From the NCBI RefSeq assembly GCF_052118625.1, contig NZ_JBQKGW010000017.1, positions 5,480 through 69,479 on the forward strand: DNA of 64,000 nucleotides. Direction: 5' to 3'. Below, one piece after another: positions 32,982 to 41,853 of this stretch (its first letter is position 1; the number at the start of each line of letters is the position of its first letter). The translations under genes and the position numbers were made by a program. The DNA is from Porcincola sp945869225. Its GTDB lineage: Bacteria; Bacillota; Clostridia; Lachnospirales; Lachnospiraceae. The notes below the pieces were generated by a model. That model was not told where the DNA came from. It did not search any database and saw nothing but the letters and a program-made list of their open reading frames with translations.

Positions 32982-35867
32982 ATGAATCATAAAGCAGGCT
33001 TTTATTGTTCCGGTGGTTTCCCTTGCAGGGCAGCACGGACATTCCTGATCTTTGTGCTGGCCCTTGTACTGACGCAGGCGCGTCAGATGGCATTCAGTGC
33101 GCATGCAGGTGAATCAAGGCGGATAGAGACAGAAAAGCAGAACGGAGACAGGGCTGGAAAGTCTGGAGAAGCGGATGAACAGGAAGAGGAGCAGACGGAA
33201 CCGGAGACAGACGACCCGCAGGAAGTTGATGGCGGAGAGACAGAAGTTCCTCAGAAACAGGAAGCGGAGGAGCCGGTCTGGGAGATTGTTCTGTCAGATA
33301 TCCATCCGGAGGTGCCGGAAGAGGGGCGGGTTTATGATGGAACGGACCAGATTCGCATTGCATTCAGCTGGGATATAAGGAGGAGATGTTCTGAGACTGA
33401 CACAGATTCTGAAGAACCGTCTGACAATGCGGAGGGAAAGCTGGTACCGCCGAAGGTATCAGTGACATGTGACGCCCGCCTTGAGAGCCCGGATGCAGGG
33501 CTGCGAAACGTCCTGTATGATTTCAGAATTTCTTCAGAGGATCCGGAAACGGCAGGCCGAATCCATATTGCAGACGGTTTTACAAAACCGGATCTGGTTG
33601 TTGAAGTGAAGAAAAAAGTGCTTTCCGTCACAATTCCGGATGGAAAGAAGGTGTATGGAAAGCCGGCACAGATGGCCTACATCTGGCCTGACGCATCATC
33701 CGAGCTTGAAATGAACGCTGGTATGAAGGACGGGGAAGGGGGCACTGTTCCACCGGACAGAATTTTACGGGTAGCGGTGTCCGGCTTTTTGACGGATGAG
33801 AAGGGATTCGCTGTCATCCCAGAGAATTTTGAAGCGCCGGAGATCACGGTTGATCAATCGGTGCTTCAGAGTGACAGTCCGATGTACGAGGATGGAAAGG
33901 ATGCAGTGTATGAGGGGGCACTTGTCATGAAACGAAGGGACGGCCTCTGTCTGACTGGCAACCCGACAGAAAACTATGAGTTTTGTGAGGATGAAAAGAG
34001 TCCGCTGTACAGGCGTGGTTCTGTCAGAATCATGCATGAGATGGTAAGGGAAGGGATACATTTTGAAATCGAAGGAGAGAGCATTGTCAGGAGAGATGGG
34101 AGGCTGATCATCAGGAAAGGAAGGGGACTGGAGGTCAGAATCAGGAAAAATATCCATTATAACAAAGGATATAAGATTGATGAAATCAATGAGGATGGTA
34201 CCTTACAGTTCAGACTGACGAAGACAAACCGAAAGGGAGAGCTTCTCGCCAGATCTCTTCCGGTTGAGATTTCCGTGACGACGGACGGGCAGGTGCCACC
34301 CGCAAGACTGATCATTACTGATGCGCGCATGACTGATGGGATTGCGTTTACACCGTCAGTCTGCCGAGTCGAAGTGATCCCTCAGCCAGACGACAGAAGC
34401 GGGATGAGGAGCGTCAGATACCGGGTAAGGAGGGGCAGTCAGGTGCAGAGAATCCTGCAAGATCCAGGCAGCTGGATTGAAGGACTCCCGGATACTTCGG
34501 CAACGCTCAGCCTCCAGGAGGAAGGAATCTGGCAGATTGAGGTGGAATCACAGGATCTTGCAGGCAATGCCGCATTCGTCTGCAGTCCCCCGATCGTTGT
34601 TGACCATGAAGACCCTCTGATTGAGGTCGATGGTGTTTCAGATGGAGACGCTTATTCCGGAATCGTGCGGATTGTCTGTTCCATCCGGGATCGCTGGTAC
34701 CAGAGGGGATCAGCTTCCGTTCAGTTCTCATCGCTGTCAGGCGGAAAGGCTCCGTCAGAAAGCGGCAGGAGAGAATCAGAAGAGGGGGTGGAAATACAGT
34801 TTGCAGACTTCGATCATACGAAAGAAGCGGATGCATGGTATCATATGACTGTTTCCGCTCGGGATATCGCCGGAAACGTACGGAAGAAGGAGCTGGTGTT
34901 CTGTATCAATCGGAATGGCTCCGTATATGGACTTGCGCCCGAAAGCCAGAGAAAACTGCAGACCTATTATCACAAAGAACCATTTGACGTGGTATTCCTG
35001 GAATCCAATATCAGTGATGTCAAGGATGCGATGGTTCTTGTGATGAAGAATGGAAAGAGGACGAAGGCAGGGGCAAGACGAGAGATGCGTTCGAACGCAT
35101 CCGGGAATACCGGGATACGGCAATATCGTCATGTAGTTGCAGCAGACTATTTTCAGGAAAGCGGTCTTTATGATGTCATACTGATGACCTCGGATCAGGC
35201 AGGAAACCGTGCAGACAGCCAGAGGCAGACTCTGCAGGTTCGATTTGCCGTGGACACCGAACCGCCCCGGTTCCTTGTAAGCGGAATCGAAAAGTTCGGC
35301 GTATACAGGGCGGATGAGATGACGATTGGAGTGCACGTGCGTGATAATCTGGCGCTCAAGCGTGCAGTTGTATACCTGAACACGGAACCCTTGATGACAT
35401 ACTCAGCCAGGCAGCTTCGGGAGAATGGAGGCAGCCTCAAGGTCACACTGGGCATGAGCCAGCTCTGGCAGCGTCTCCAGATTTTTGCAGTAGATGAGGC
35501 AGGCAATGAGGGCTGGTCTGAAGAATATCCTGTTTTCATTAAAAGGGAAGGAAAGATTCCTGAGAAACAAGTTCCCGGAGAAAGTGCGAGGGAGCTGGCT
35601 GAACGAAGAATGGGAAGTGAGACCGAAGAAGAGCCGATTTCCAACGAGTGGGATCGACGCAGGCAATTTCAGGCGGAAGAAGGCGCACTGAATAGGGACA
35701 AGGTCCGGATCGCTCATGAGGAACGCTATCTGGATGACCGCAGAGAGGAGCGTCGCTGGGCAGGCAGACCAATGATTTTTGCTTTCCCGCTTTTGTCTGC
35801 TTGCGGCACAGTATGTCTTCTGGTGATCTGGAAGACAAAAATCAATAGAGAGAGGAAACAAAAATAA
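32982..35867 (+). CDS. Large surface protein with Ig-like modules and C-terminal anchor
   Basis: A 961-residue protein. It has an N-terminal hydrophobic export segment (TFLIFVLALVLTQ), a very acidic E/Q/T-rich linker at about 45-105, a long beta-rich body, and a C-terminal transmembrane helix (FAFPLLSACGTVCLLVIWK) followed by a short basic tail, so the bulk is extracellular. In the second half the motif D-x-A-G-N recurs near residues 524, 627, 737 and 838, about 100 residues apart, as at the ends of bacterial Ig-like repeats. No sortase signal. A charged R/E-rich segment precedes the anchor. Upstream is GGTAGGAT. The kinase gene ends 106 nt before it. I do not recognise a named family; adhesion, sensing or wall attachment are all possible. 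Confidence 0.8.
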   Translation: MNHKAGFYCSGGFPCRAARTFLIFVLALVLTQARQMAFSAHAGESRRIETEKQNGDRAGKSGEADEQEEEQTEPETDDPQEVDGGETEVPQKQEAEEPVWEIVLSDIHPEVPEEGRVYDGTDQIRIAFSWDIRRRCSETDTDSEEPSDNAEGKLVPPKVSVTCDARLESPDAGLRNVLYDFRISSEDPETAGRIHIADGFTKPDLVVEVKKKVLSVTIPDGKKVYGKPAQMAYIWPDASSELEMNAGMKDGEGGTVPPDRILRVAVSGFLTDEKGFAVIPENFEAPEITVDQSVLQSDSPMYEDGKDAVYEGALVMKRRDGLCLTGNPTENYEFCEDEKSPLYRRGSVRIMHEMVREGIHFEIEGESIVRRDGRLIIRKGRGLEVRIRKNIHYNKGYKIDEINEDGTLQFRLTKTNRKGELLARSLPVEISVTTDGQVPPARLIITDARMTDGIAFTPSVCRVEVIPQPDDRSGMRSVRYRVRRGSQVQRILQDPGSWIEGLPDTSATLSLQEEGIWQIEVESQDLAGNAAFVCSPPIVVDHEDPLIEVDGVSDGDAYSGIVRIVCSIRDRWYQRGSASVQFSSLSGGKAPSESGRRESEEGVEIQFADFDHTKEADAWYHMTVSARDIAGNVRKKELVFCINRNGSVYGLAPESQRKLQTYYHKEPFDVVFLESNISDVKDAMVLVMKNGKRTKAGARREMRSNASGNTGIRQYRHVVAADYFQESGLYDVILMTSDQAGNRADSQRQTLQVRFAVDTEPPRFLVSGIEKFGVYRADEMTIGVHVRDNLALKRAVVYLNTEPLMTYSARQLRENGGSLKVTLGMSQLWQRLQIFAVDEAGNEGWSEEYPVFIKREGKIPEKQVPGESARELAERRMGSETEEEPISNEWDRRRQFQAEEGALNRDKVRIAHEERYLDDRREERRWAGRPMIFAFPLLSACGTVCLLVIWKTKINRERKQK

Positions 35868-35875
35868 CAGGGAAT

Positions 35876-36529
35876 ATGGACAAAAATTACCGAAGTGCGT
35901 TTTTACCGGTACTTCTGTGGCTGTTTGTGTCGGGCATCATGACGGCTGTATTCCAGGCTGCAGCAGAAAAAACAGGAACCCTTCCAGATGTGGATACAGC
36001 CGCATCCGGTGCTGCGTCGGCGTTGCTGATTCCTGCTTACCTCTTGATGCTGAAGAGGTGGAAGCTGTCAATTCATTCTAAAGAGAAGAGCGGGCTCCGG
36101 AACAGAGGTCCTTGGCTTCTGGCAGCGGGGATCGCCGGGGCGGGTTTATCCTTGCTCTATGGATGGCTGACAGCAAAGATTCATATTTCAGAGTATTTTA
36201 CAAACGACGTGCAGCGGGCTTATTATTCTGCACCGCTCTGGCAGCAGCTGATCGTTTTTTGTATGCTGACACCTGTATGCGAGGAGCTGCTGTTCAGAGG
36301 ACTGGTTTTCGGTACCGTTAGAAGGAAAATCTCAGGATGGAGGGCGGCCGTATTAACTTCTGCGTTGTTTTCGGTTCTTCATGGGAACCCGATTCAGATG
36401 CTCTATGCGTTTCCGATGGGACTGGTTCTGCAGGTTTTCCTGTACATGGAGGGAGGTCTGGAGGCACCGATTCTCCTGCATATCTGCGCAAACCTGGCAT
36501 CCGTCCTGACAGAGTACATCCTTCGTTGA
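35876..36529 (+). CDS. CPBP family intramembrane metalloprotease
   Basis: A 217-residue membrane protein with about six hydrophobic segments. The CPBP (Abi/CAAX protease) motifs are present: CEELLFRGLVFG (Glu-Glu and Arg), FSVLHGN (His) and HICANLAS (His/Asn). Members act as prenyl-protein or other intramembrane proteases, often linked to bacteriocin immunity or surface-protein processing. It begins 8 nt after the surface-protein stop and is surely cotranscribed, so processing of that protein is a reasonable but unproved idea. Confidence 0.9.
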   Translation: MDKNYRSAFLPVLLWLFVSGIMTAVFQAAAEKTGTLPDVDTAASGAASALLIPAYLLMLKRWKLSIHSKEKSGLRNRGPWLLAAGIAGAGLSLLYGWLTAKIHISEYFTNDVQRAYYSAPLWQQLIVFCMLTPVCEELLFRGLVFGTVRRKISGWRAAVLTSALFSVLHGNPIQMLYAFPMGLVLQVFLYMEGGLEAPILLHICANLASVLTEYILR

Positions 36530-36555
36530 CTTTTCGGATAAATTCTGCTTATATT
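36526..36555 (+). promoter_or_regulatory. Sigma-A promoter of glyA
   Basis: TTGACT (36526-36531), 18-nt spacer, TATATT (36550-36555). The -35 overlaps the stop codon of the CPBP gene. The leader is about 47 nt with AAAAAGGAGAG before the glyA ATG. Confidence 0.68.
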
Positions 36556-36608
36556 TGTAGAAATGCACAAGATGTTGGGTTCAGCCTGTATAAAAAGGAG
36601 AGAATGCC

Positions 36609-37847
36609 ATGTATTCGCTTGATGAAGTAAGACGAGAAGATCCGGAAGTTGCTTCAGAAATTGAATCCGAGATTGCCAGACAGAACAGCCATATTGAACT
36701 GATTGCTTCAGAAAACTGGGTATCCCATGCGGTAATGGCAGCGATGGGGAGCCCGCTCACCAACAAGTACGCGGAAGGGTATCCGGGGCACCGGTTCTAC
36801 GGTGGCTGTGAGTGTGTGGATGTCATCGAGAACATTGCCAGGGAAAGAGCAAAGCAGCTGTTTGGCTGCACGTATGCCAATGTCCAGCCTCACTCCGGCG
36901 CACAGGCAAACATGGCGGTGGAGTTTGCCCTTCTGAAGCCGGGCGATACGCTGATGGGCATGAATTTATCAGAAGGAGGACATCTGACGCATGGAAGCCC
37001 GGCCAATTTTTCCGGTGCTTATTTTCATGTTGTCCCCTATGGAGTCAACGCAGATGGATATATTGATTATGATGAAGTTGAGCGGATCGCGGAGGAGTCG
37101 AAACCGAAGCTGATTATTGCGGGGGCAAGTGCATATCCGAGGATCATTGATTTTCAGCGGTTTGCGGAGATTGCGCATCGTGTCGGCGCCTATCTTATGG
37201 TCGACATTGCCCATATAGCTGGACTGGTTGCAACGGGACTTCATCCAAGTCCGTTCCCGTATGCGGATGTCGTGACAACGACAACACACAAGACGCTTCG
37301 CGGTCCGCGCGGCGGACTGATTCTGTCCAGTGAGGAGTTTGCGAAGGAGCACAAGCTTAACAAGGCCGTTTTTCCAGGTATCCAGGGAGGCCCTCTGGAG
37401 CATGTGATTGCAGCCAAGGCTGTCTGCTTCAAAGAGGCGCTTCAGCCGGAATTTAAAGTTTATTGCAGCCAGGTGGTGAAGAATGCAAAAGCCCTTGCAG
37501 ACGGACTGACAAAAAGAGGAATCCGCCTTGTTTCCGGGGGAACGGATAACCACCTGATGCTTGTGGATTTGACAAATACAGGGAAGACAGGAAAGGAAGT
37601 GGAGACTGCGCTGGATGCAGTCGGAATTACTGCCAACAAGAACACCATCCCGAATGATCCGCAGTCCCCGTTTATCACATCCGGACTTCGCCTCGGAACG
37701 CCTGCAGCGACAACAAGGGGGCTGAAGGAGGCGGACTTTGATGTTGTAGCAGATGTGATCGCAAAGACAATTCTGGAAGGAGATGCACAGTCGGAAGCAT
37801 GCAGGAAACTTGTGGAAACGCTGACAGCCCGGTATCCGCTGAGCTGA
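36609..37847 (+). CDS. glyA: Serine hydroxymethyltransferase
   Basis: PLP enzyme that interconverts serine and glycine and makes 5,10-methylene-tetrahydrofolate. The PLP lysine is in TTTHKTLRGPRGG; other conserved blocks are LIASENWVS, NKYAEGYPGHRFYGGCE, VQPHSGAQANMAV and VDIAHIAGLVATG. 412 residues is the normal length. It opens the one-carbon part of the window; fhs and metH follow further on. Confidence 0.97.
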   Translation: MYSLDEVRREDPEVASEIESEIARQNSHIELIASENWVSHAVMAAMGSPLTNKYAEGYPGHRFYGGCECVDVIENIARERAKQLFGCTYANVQPHSGAQANMAVEFALLKPGDTLMGMNLSEGGHLTHGSPANFSGAYFHVVPYGVNADGYIDYDEVERIAEESKPKLIIAGASAYPRIIDFQRFAEIAHRVGAYLMVDIAHIAGLVATGLHPSPFPYADVVTTTTHKTLRGPRGGLILSSEEFAKEHKLNKAVFPGIQGGPLEHVIAAKAVCFKEALQPEFKVYCSQVVKNAKALADGLTKRGIRLVSGGTDNHLMLVDLTNTGKTGKEVETALDAVGITANKNTIPNDPQSPFITSGLRLGTPAATTRGLKEADFDVVADVIAKTILEGDAQSEACRKLVETLTARYPLS

Positions 37848-37851
37848 GTAA

Positions 37852-37881
37852 AGCCGGGGATTTCATATAACAATCCCGGTT
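37852..37881 (+). promoter_or_regulatory. Stem-loop between glyA and the exporter gene
   Basis: AGCCGGGGATT pairs with AATCCCGGTT (one bulged G), loop of about 9 nt. No T run follows. It ends exactly where the ribosome binding site GAGGAG (37882-37887) begins, so it could limit read-through or affect translation of the next gene. Confidence 0.35.
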
Positions 37882-37895
37882 GAGGAGTAAGACAG

Positions 37896-38756
37896 TTGTA
37901 CATGAAAATACTTGACGCAATTTGGGACGGAACACTGGACACGCTGAAACTGATTCCGTTCTTGTTTATCACCTACCTGGTAATGGAGTGGGTCGAACAT
38001 CGGACATCGGATCATACAAAAATAGCAATCAGAAAGGCCGGGCGTCTGGGACCGCTTGTGGGAGGCGTTCTGGGAGTGATTCCCCAGTGCGGTTTCTCCG
38101 CAGCCGCAGCCAGTCTGTATGCGGGCAAAGTCATAACCGCGGGAACCCTGATTGCAGTGTTTCTGTCAACATCGGATGAGATGCTTCCGATCCTGCTGTC
38201 TGAACGAGCCGGAATAGGTTTTATCACAAAGGTTCTGATTGTGAAAGCACTCTATGGAGTGATCGCAGGATTTTTGGTGGATTTTCTGTTCAGAAAACTG
38301 AATGAGAGAAGAATCGGGGTTGGCATTCACGGAATCTGTACACAGGAACATTGTCACTGTGAGAAGGGAATCGTCAGATCAGCGCTCAAGCATACTGTAA
38401 GCATCACATTCTTCATTCTGCTGATTTCCATTGCGCTGAATATTCTTCTTACAATCGTAGGAACAGAGAATTTGTCGAACCTGGTTCTGAACCAGCCTGT
38501 AATCGGAGAAGTGCTTGCCGGTCTGATTGGTCTGATACCGAACTGCGCGGCATCAATTGCTCTCACGCAGCTGTATCTGGAGGGAATCATGAGTGCCGGA
38601 GCGATGGTCTCAGGGCTGATGGTCGGAGCGGGCGTCGGACTGCTTGTGCTGTTCCGGACAAACCGTCATACCAGGCAGAATATCCAGCTGACGATCCTTC
38701 TCTATATTCTGGGGGTTGCCGGAGGCCTGATTGTGCAGGGGCTCCGGATATTCTGA
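37896..38756 (+). CDS. Putative heavy-metal exporter (ArsP_2 / putative manganese transporter family)
   Basis: A 286-residue protein with about eight to ten hydrophobic segments arranged as two related halves. Each half has a matching signature, VLGVIPQCGFSAAAASLYAG and LIGLIPNCAASIALTQLY. The connecting cytoplasmic loop is rich in Cys and His (GICTQEHCHCEKG), as in the family I know as putative 10TM heavy-metal exporters, often labelled manganese or arsenic efflux. The metal is not known from sequence. TTG at 37896 is 8 nt after GAGGAG; an ATG two codons on (37902) is the alternative. It lies 48 nt after glyA. Confidence 0.82.
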   Translation: MYMKILDAIWDGTLDTLKLIPFLFITYLVMEWVEHRTSDHTKIAIRKAGRLGPLVGGVLGVIPQCGFSAAAASLYAGKVITAGTLIAVFLSTSDEMLPILLSERAGIGFITKVLIVKALYGVIAGFLVDFLFRKLNERRIGVGIHGICTQEHCHCEKGIVRSALKHTVSITFFILLISIALNILLTIVGTENLSNLVLNQPVIGEVLAGLIGLIPNCAASIALTQLYLEGIMSAGAMVSGLMVGAGVGLLVLFRTNRHTRQNIQLTILLYILGVAGGLIVQGLRIF

Positions 38757-38909
38757 ATGTGGATGATTGCAGGGAGAACAGACGGAACCGGGAATTCAGG
38801 GTTTGATTCGGGAAAGAATATTCCGGAAATGAACATTCCGGCAGAAAACATTCAGGCAGATATGTCTGGTAGAAGGGACCGCCTCGTGCGCGTCCAGGAG
38901 GACAGATAA
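38757..38909 (+). CDS. Possible 50-residue repeat peptide
   Basis: An open frame of 50 codons starting with the ATG that directly follows the exporter stop (TGA-ATG) and ending 3 nt before hslO. It fills the whole intergenic gap. Residues 21-35 are three copies of a pentapeptide (NIPEM, NIPAE, NIQAD). There is no ribosome binding site; expression would need coupling to the exporter. It may equally be non-coding spacer made by a short duplication. Confidence 0.2.
   Translation: MWMIAGRTDGTGNSGFDSGKNIPEMNIPAENIQADMSGRRDRLVRVQEDR
38817..38861 (+). repeat. Three 15-nt tandem repeats
   Basis: AATATTCCGGAAATG, AACATTCCGGCAGAA and AACATTCAGGCAGAT follow each other without gaps (38817-38861), sharing AAnATTCnGG. 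Confidence 0.7.
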
Positions 38910-38912
38910 CTG

Positions 38913-39791
38913 ATGGATTACATGGTGCGGGCGGTTGCAGCGGATGAGTCAATCCGAGCATTTGCCGCAACGACAAAAGAGACAGCGGAATACGCACGGC
39001 AGGCGCACAGGATGACGCCTGTCTGTACGGCAGCGCTTGGACGGCTGCTCACCGGAGCGGTCATGATGGGCAGTATGATGAAGGAAGACAAGGGTGTTCT
39101 GACAATTCAGGTAAAGGGAGACGGGCCGATCGGCGCACTCACAGCGACGGCCGATTCGAAGGGTCATGTGAAAGGATATGCGAACCACCCGGGAATCGAT
39201 CTTCCGCTGAAGGACAACGGTCATCTGGATGTTGCCGGAGCCGTTGGGGCAGGGACGCTGACTGTCATCCGGGACCTGGGATTGAGAGAGCCGTATGTCG
39301 GAACCATCCAGATGCCAAGCGGTGAAATTGCGGAAGACCTGACCTATTATTTTGCAGAATCAGAGCAGGTACCGAGCTCTGTCGGGCTTGGAGTTCTGGT
39401 TGATACGGACCTTAGTGTCAGGCAGTCTGGCGGTTTTATCATACAGGTGATGCCCCAGGCGGACGGACAAGTCATAGATCAGCTTGAGACAGCACTCAGG
39501 TCAATGCCATCGGTCACATCCATGCTCTCCGATGGCCTTACACCGGAGATGATTCTCAGCCAGGTGCTGGGAGAGCTTCATGTAAAGATCGAAGAGAAGA
39601 TGCCAGTATCATTCTCATGTGATTGTTCGAAGGACCGTGTCAGGCATGTCCTGTCGACGCTGCAGCTGAGTGATCTTGAGAGTCTGGCTGCAGATGACAA
39701 GCCGATCGACATTGCATGCAATTTCTGTGGGAAAACCTATCGGTTTGACGCCGATGAACTCAGGAAAATTGTAGAAAGACGAAAGGGCTGA
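38913..39791 (+). CDS. hslO: Redox-regulated chaperone Hsp33
   Basis: A holdase activated by oxidation. The N-terminal domain begins MDYMVRAVAADESIRAFAA. The C-terminal zinc centre is intact as C-x-C and C-x2-C (SCDCSKDRVRHVLS and IACNFCGKTYRFD), the pairs that form disulfides on oxidative stress. 292 residues is normal. CAGGAGG is about 10 nt before the ATG; a start three codons later (MVRAV) is possible. Confidence 0.95.
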   Translation: MDYMVRAVAADESIRAFAATTKETAEYARQAHRMTPVCTAALGRLLTGAVMMGSMMKEDKGVLTIQVKGDGPIGALTATADSKGHVKGYANHPGIDLPLKDNGHLDVAGAVGAGTLTVIRDLGLREPYVGTIQMPSGEIAEDLTYYFAESEQVPSSVGLGVLVDTDLSVRQSGGFIIQVMPQADGQVIDQLETALRSMPSVTSMLSDGLTPEMILSQVLGELHVKIEEKMPVSFSCDCSKDRVRHVLSTLQLSDLESLAADDKPIDIACNFCGKTYRFDADELRKIVERRKG

Positions 39792-39852
39792 CAAGCCCCT
39801 GACTGATGAGCCGGTATCTGGATGATGAGGAAACCGGAAGAGGGGATCATTC

Positions 39853-41808
39853 ATGTGGGATGGATTTATCAAGACAGCTGCTGTTACACCAAAGATCCGC
39901 GTTGCGGATGTTTCCTATAATGCGGAAGAGGTCATACGGCTTTCCAGAGAGGCAGCTGAAGAAGGGGCGAAGATTATCGTTTTTCCAGAACTGGTTCTGA
40001 CTGCCTACACATGTGGGGATCTGTTTCTGCAGGCACCATTGATCCGGAAAGCTGGCAGGGCACTTCTTGATGTTGCACACAGGACAGCAGACCTGGAGTC
40101 TTTGATTTTTGTCGGGCTGCCCATCGAGATTTGCGGAAAGCTGTATAATACTGCAGCTGTTCTTCAGAGAGGAAAGATTCTGGGATTTGTTCCGAAGCGG
40201 TCGCTCCCCAACTACAATGAATACTACGAGGCCAGATGGTTTCACCCTGGCATTGAGACTGTCACGGAAATATCATTTTTCGGGCAGACAGTCCCATTCG
40301 GAATGAACCTGCTGTTTCGGTGTATTCCGGAGGATGAAGAATCACAGGACGCGGAAGCAGAGACACCCGGAGGCCTTGCGGATCTGGTGGTCGGCGCAGA
40401 ACTCTGTGAGGATTTGTGGACGCCTGATCCGCCATGCACCAGAGCTGCGATGGCAGGTGCAAACCTGATTGTGAATTTATCAGCATCGGTTGAGGTGACA
40501 GGTAAGAACGTTTACAGAGAACAGCTGGTTTCGATGACCTCCGCCAGGCTGATCACAGGTTATATCTATGCCAGCGCGGGAGAGGGAGAATCCTCACAGG
40601 ATCTCGTTTTTGGCGGGCAGAGGATGATCTGTGAAAATGGAACAATGCTTGCAAACTCCGGCAGGTTTACGTGCGGGATTACATATGCAGAACTTGATAT
40701 TGACAGGCTTCTGGCAGAGCGCAGGAGGATGACGACATACCCTTCGGAGCCATCTGCGGCATACAGGATCGTTCCGTTTACTCTGAGGATGGAAAAGACA
40801 GTTCTGACAAGAACATATGACAGGAGGCCATTTGTTCCGGACGTGCAGGCTGACAGGGAACGCAGATGTGAGGAGATTCTGACGATCCAGGCATTGGGAC
40901 TGAAGAAAAGGATAGAACATGTGCACAGCAGGGCGGCTGTGATCGGAATATCAGGAGGACTTGATTCGACACTGGCTCTGCTCGTAACTGCACGTGCTTT
41001 CGACCTGCTTTCGATGGATCACAGCGGGATTATTGCTGTCACGATGCCGGCATTCGGAACGACTGACAGGACTTATCACAATGCTGTTGAGATGTCGAAG
41101 ATCCTTGGCTGTACATTGAAAGAGATCAATATTAAAGAAGCAGTCCAGATTCATTTTCGGGATATCGGACATGATCCGTCAGTGACGGATGTAACATACG
41201 AAAACGGGCAGGCAAGAGAGCGGACACAGATTCTGATGGACCTTGCCAATCAGTATGGCGGGATGGTGATCGGAACAGGGGATATGTCTGAGCTGGCTTT
41301 GGGATGGGCAACCTATAATGGCGATCATATGTCCATGTACGCTGTCAACTGTTCGGTTCCGAAGACGCTGGTCAGACATCTTGTACATTATGTTGCAGAT
41401 ACCTGCGGAGATAACCGGCTGAGAGAAACACTTCTGGATGTGCTTGACACGCCTGTGAGCCCTGAGCTGCTTCCGCCTAAAGATGGTGTGATCGCGCAAA
41501 TCACAGAGGATCTGGTGGGGCCATATGAGCTGCATGACTTTTTCCTGTACTATGTCCTGCGGTTTGGATTTGATCCGCTGAAAATCTACAGACTGGCGAA
41601 GCTTGCGTTCAGAGGAATCTATGAGGATGATGTAATTCTGAAGTGGGAGAAGACATTCTACTGGAGATTTTTCTCGCAGCAGTACAAGCGGTCCTGCATT
41701 CCGGACGGGCCGAAGGTCGGGTCCGTTGCACTGTCTCCGAGAGGGGATCTGCGGATGCCGTCGGATGCAGTGGTTTCAGTCTGGAGGGAAAAGCTGGATC
41801 TTCTCTGA
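39853..41808 (+). CDS. nadE: Glutamine-dependent NAD+ synthetase
   Basis: A 651-residue two-domain enzyme that amidates nicotinate adenine dinucleotide. The N-terminal nitrilase-type glutaminase has its Glu-Lys-Cys triad in FPELVLTAYTCGD, KRSLPNYNEYYEARW and VGAELCEDLW. The C-terminal synthetase has the PP-loop GISGGLDSTLALLV and the GTGDMSELALGWATYNGDH block. The ATG is preceded by GGAAGAGGGG. It is the long, glutamine-using form, not the short ammonia-dependent NadE. Confidence 0.96.
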   Translation: MWDGFIKTAAVTPKIRVADVSYNAEEVIRLSREAAEEGAKIIVFPELVLTAYTCGDLFLQAPLIRKAGRALLDVAHRTADLESLIFVGLPIEICGKLYNTAAVLQRGKILGFVPKRSLPNYNEYYEARWFHPGIETVTEISFFGQTVPFGMNLLFRCIPEDEESQDAEAETPGGLADLVVGAELCEDLWTPDPPCTRAAMAGANLIVNLSASVEVTGKNVYREQLVSMTSARLITGYIYASAGEGESSQDLVFGGQRMICENGTMLANSGRFTCGITYAELDIDRLLAERRRMTTYPSEPSAAYRIVPFTLRMEKTVLTRTYDRRPFVPDVQADRERRCEEILTIQALGLKKRIEHVHSRAAVIGISGGLDSTLALLVTARAFDLLSMDHSGIIAVTMPAFGTTDRTYHNAVEMSKILGCTLKEINIKEAVQIHFRDIGHDPSVTDVTYENGQARERTQILMDLANQYGGMVIGTGDMSELALGWATYNGDHMSMYAVNCSVPKTLVRHLVHYVADTCGDNRLRETLLDVLDTPVSPELLPPKDGVIAQITEDLVGPYELHDFFLYYVLRFGFDPLKIYRLAKLAFRGIYEDDVILKWEKTFYWRFFSQQYKRSCIPDGPKVGSVALSPRGDLRMPSDAVVSVWREKLDLL

Positions 41809-41853
41809 GAAAAACAGAAGAACGGCAGCAATGGAGGATGAGGGAGGTAGGAC

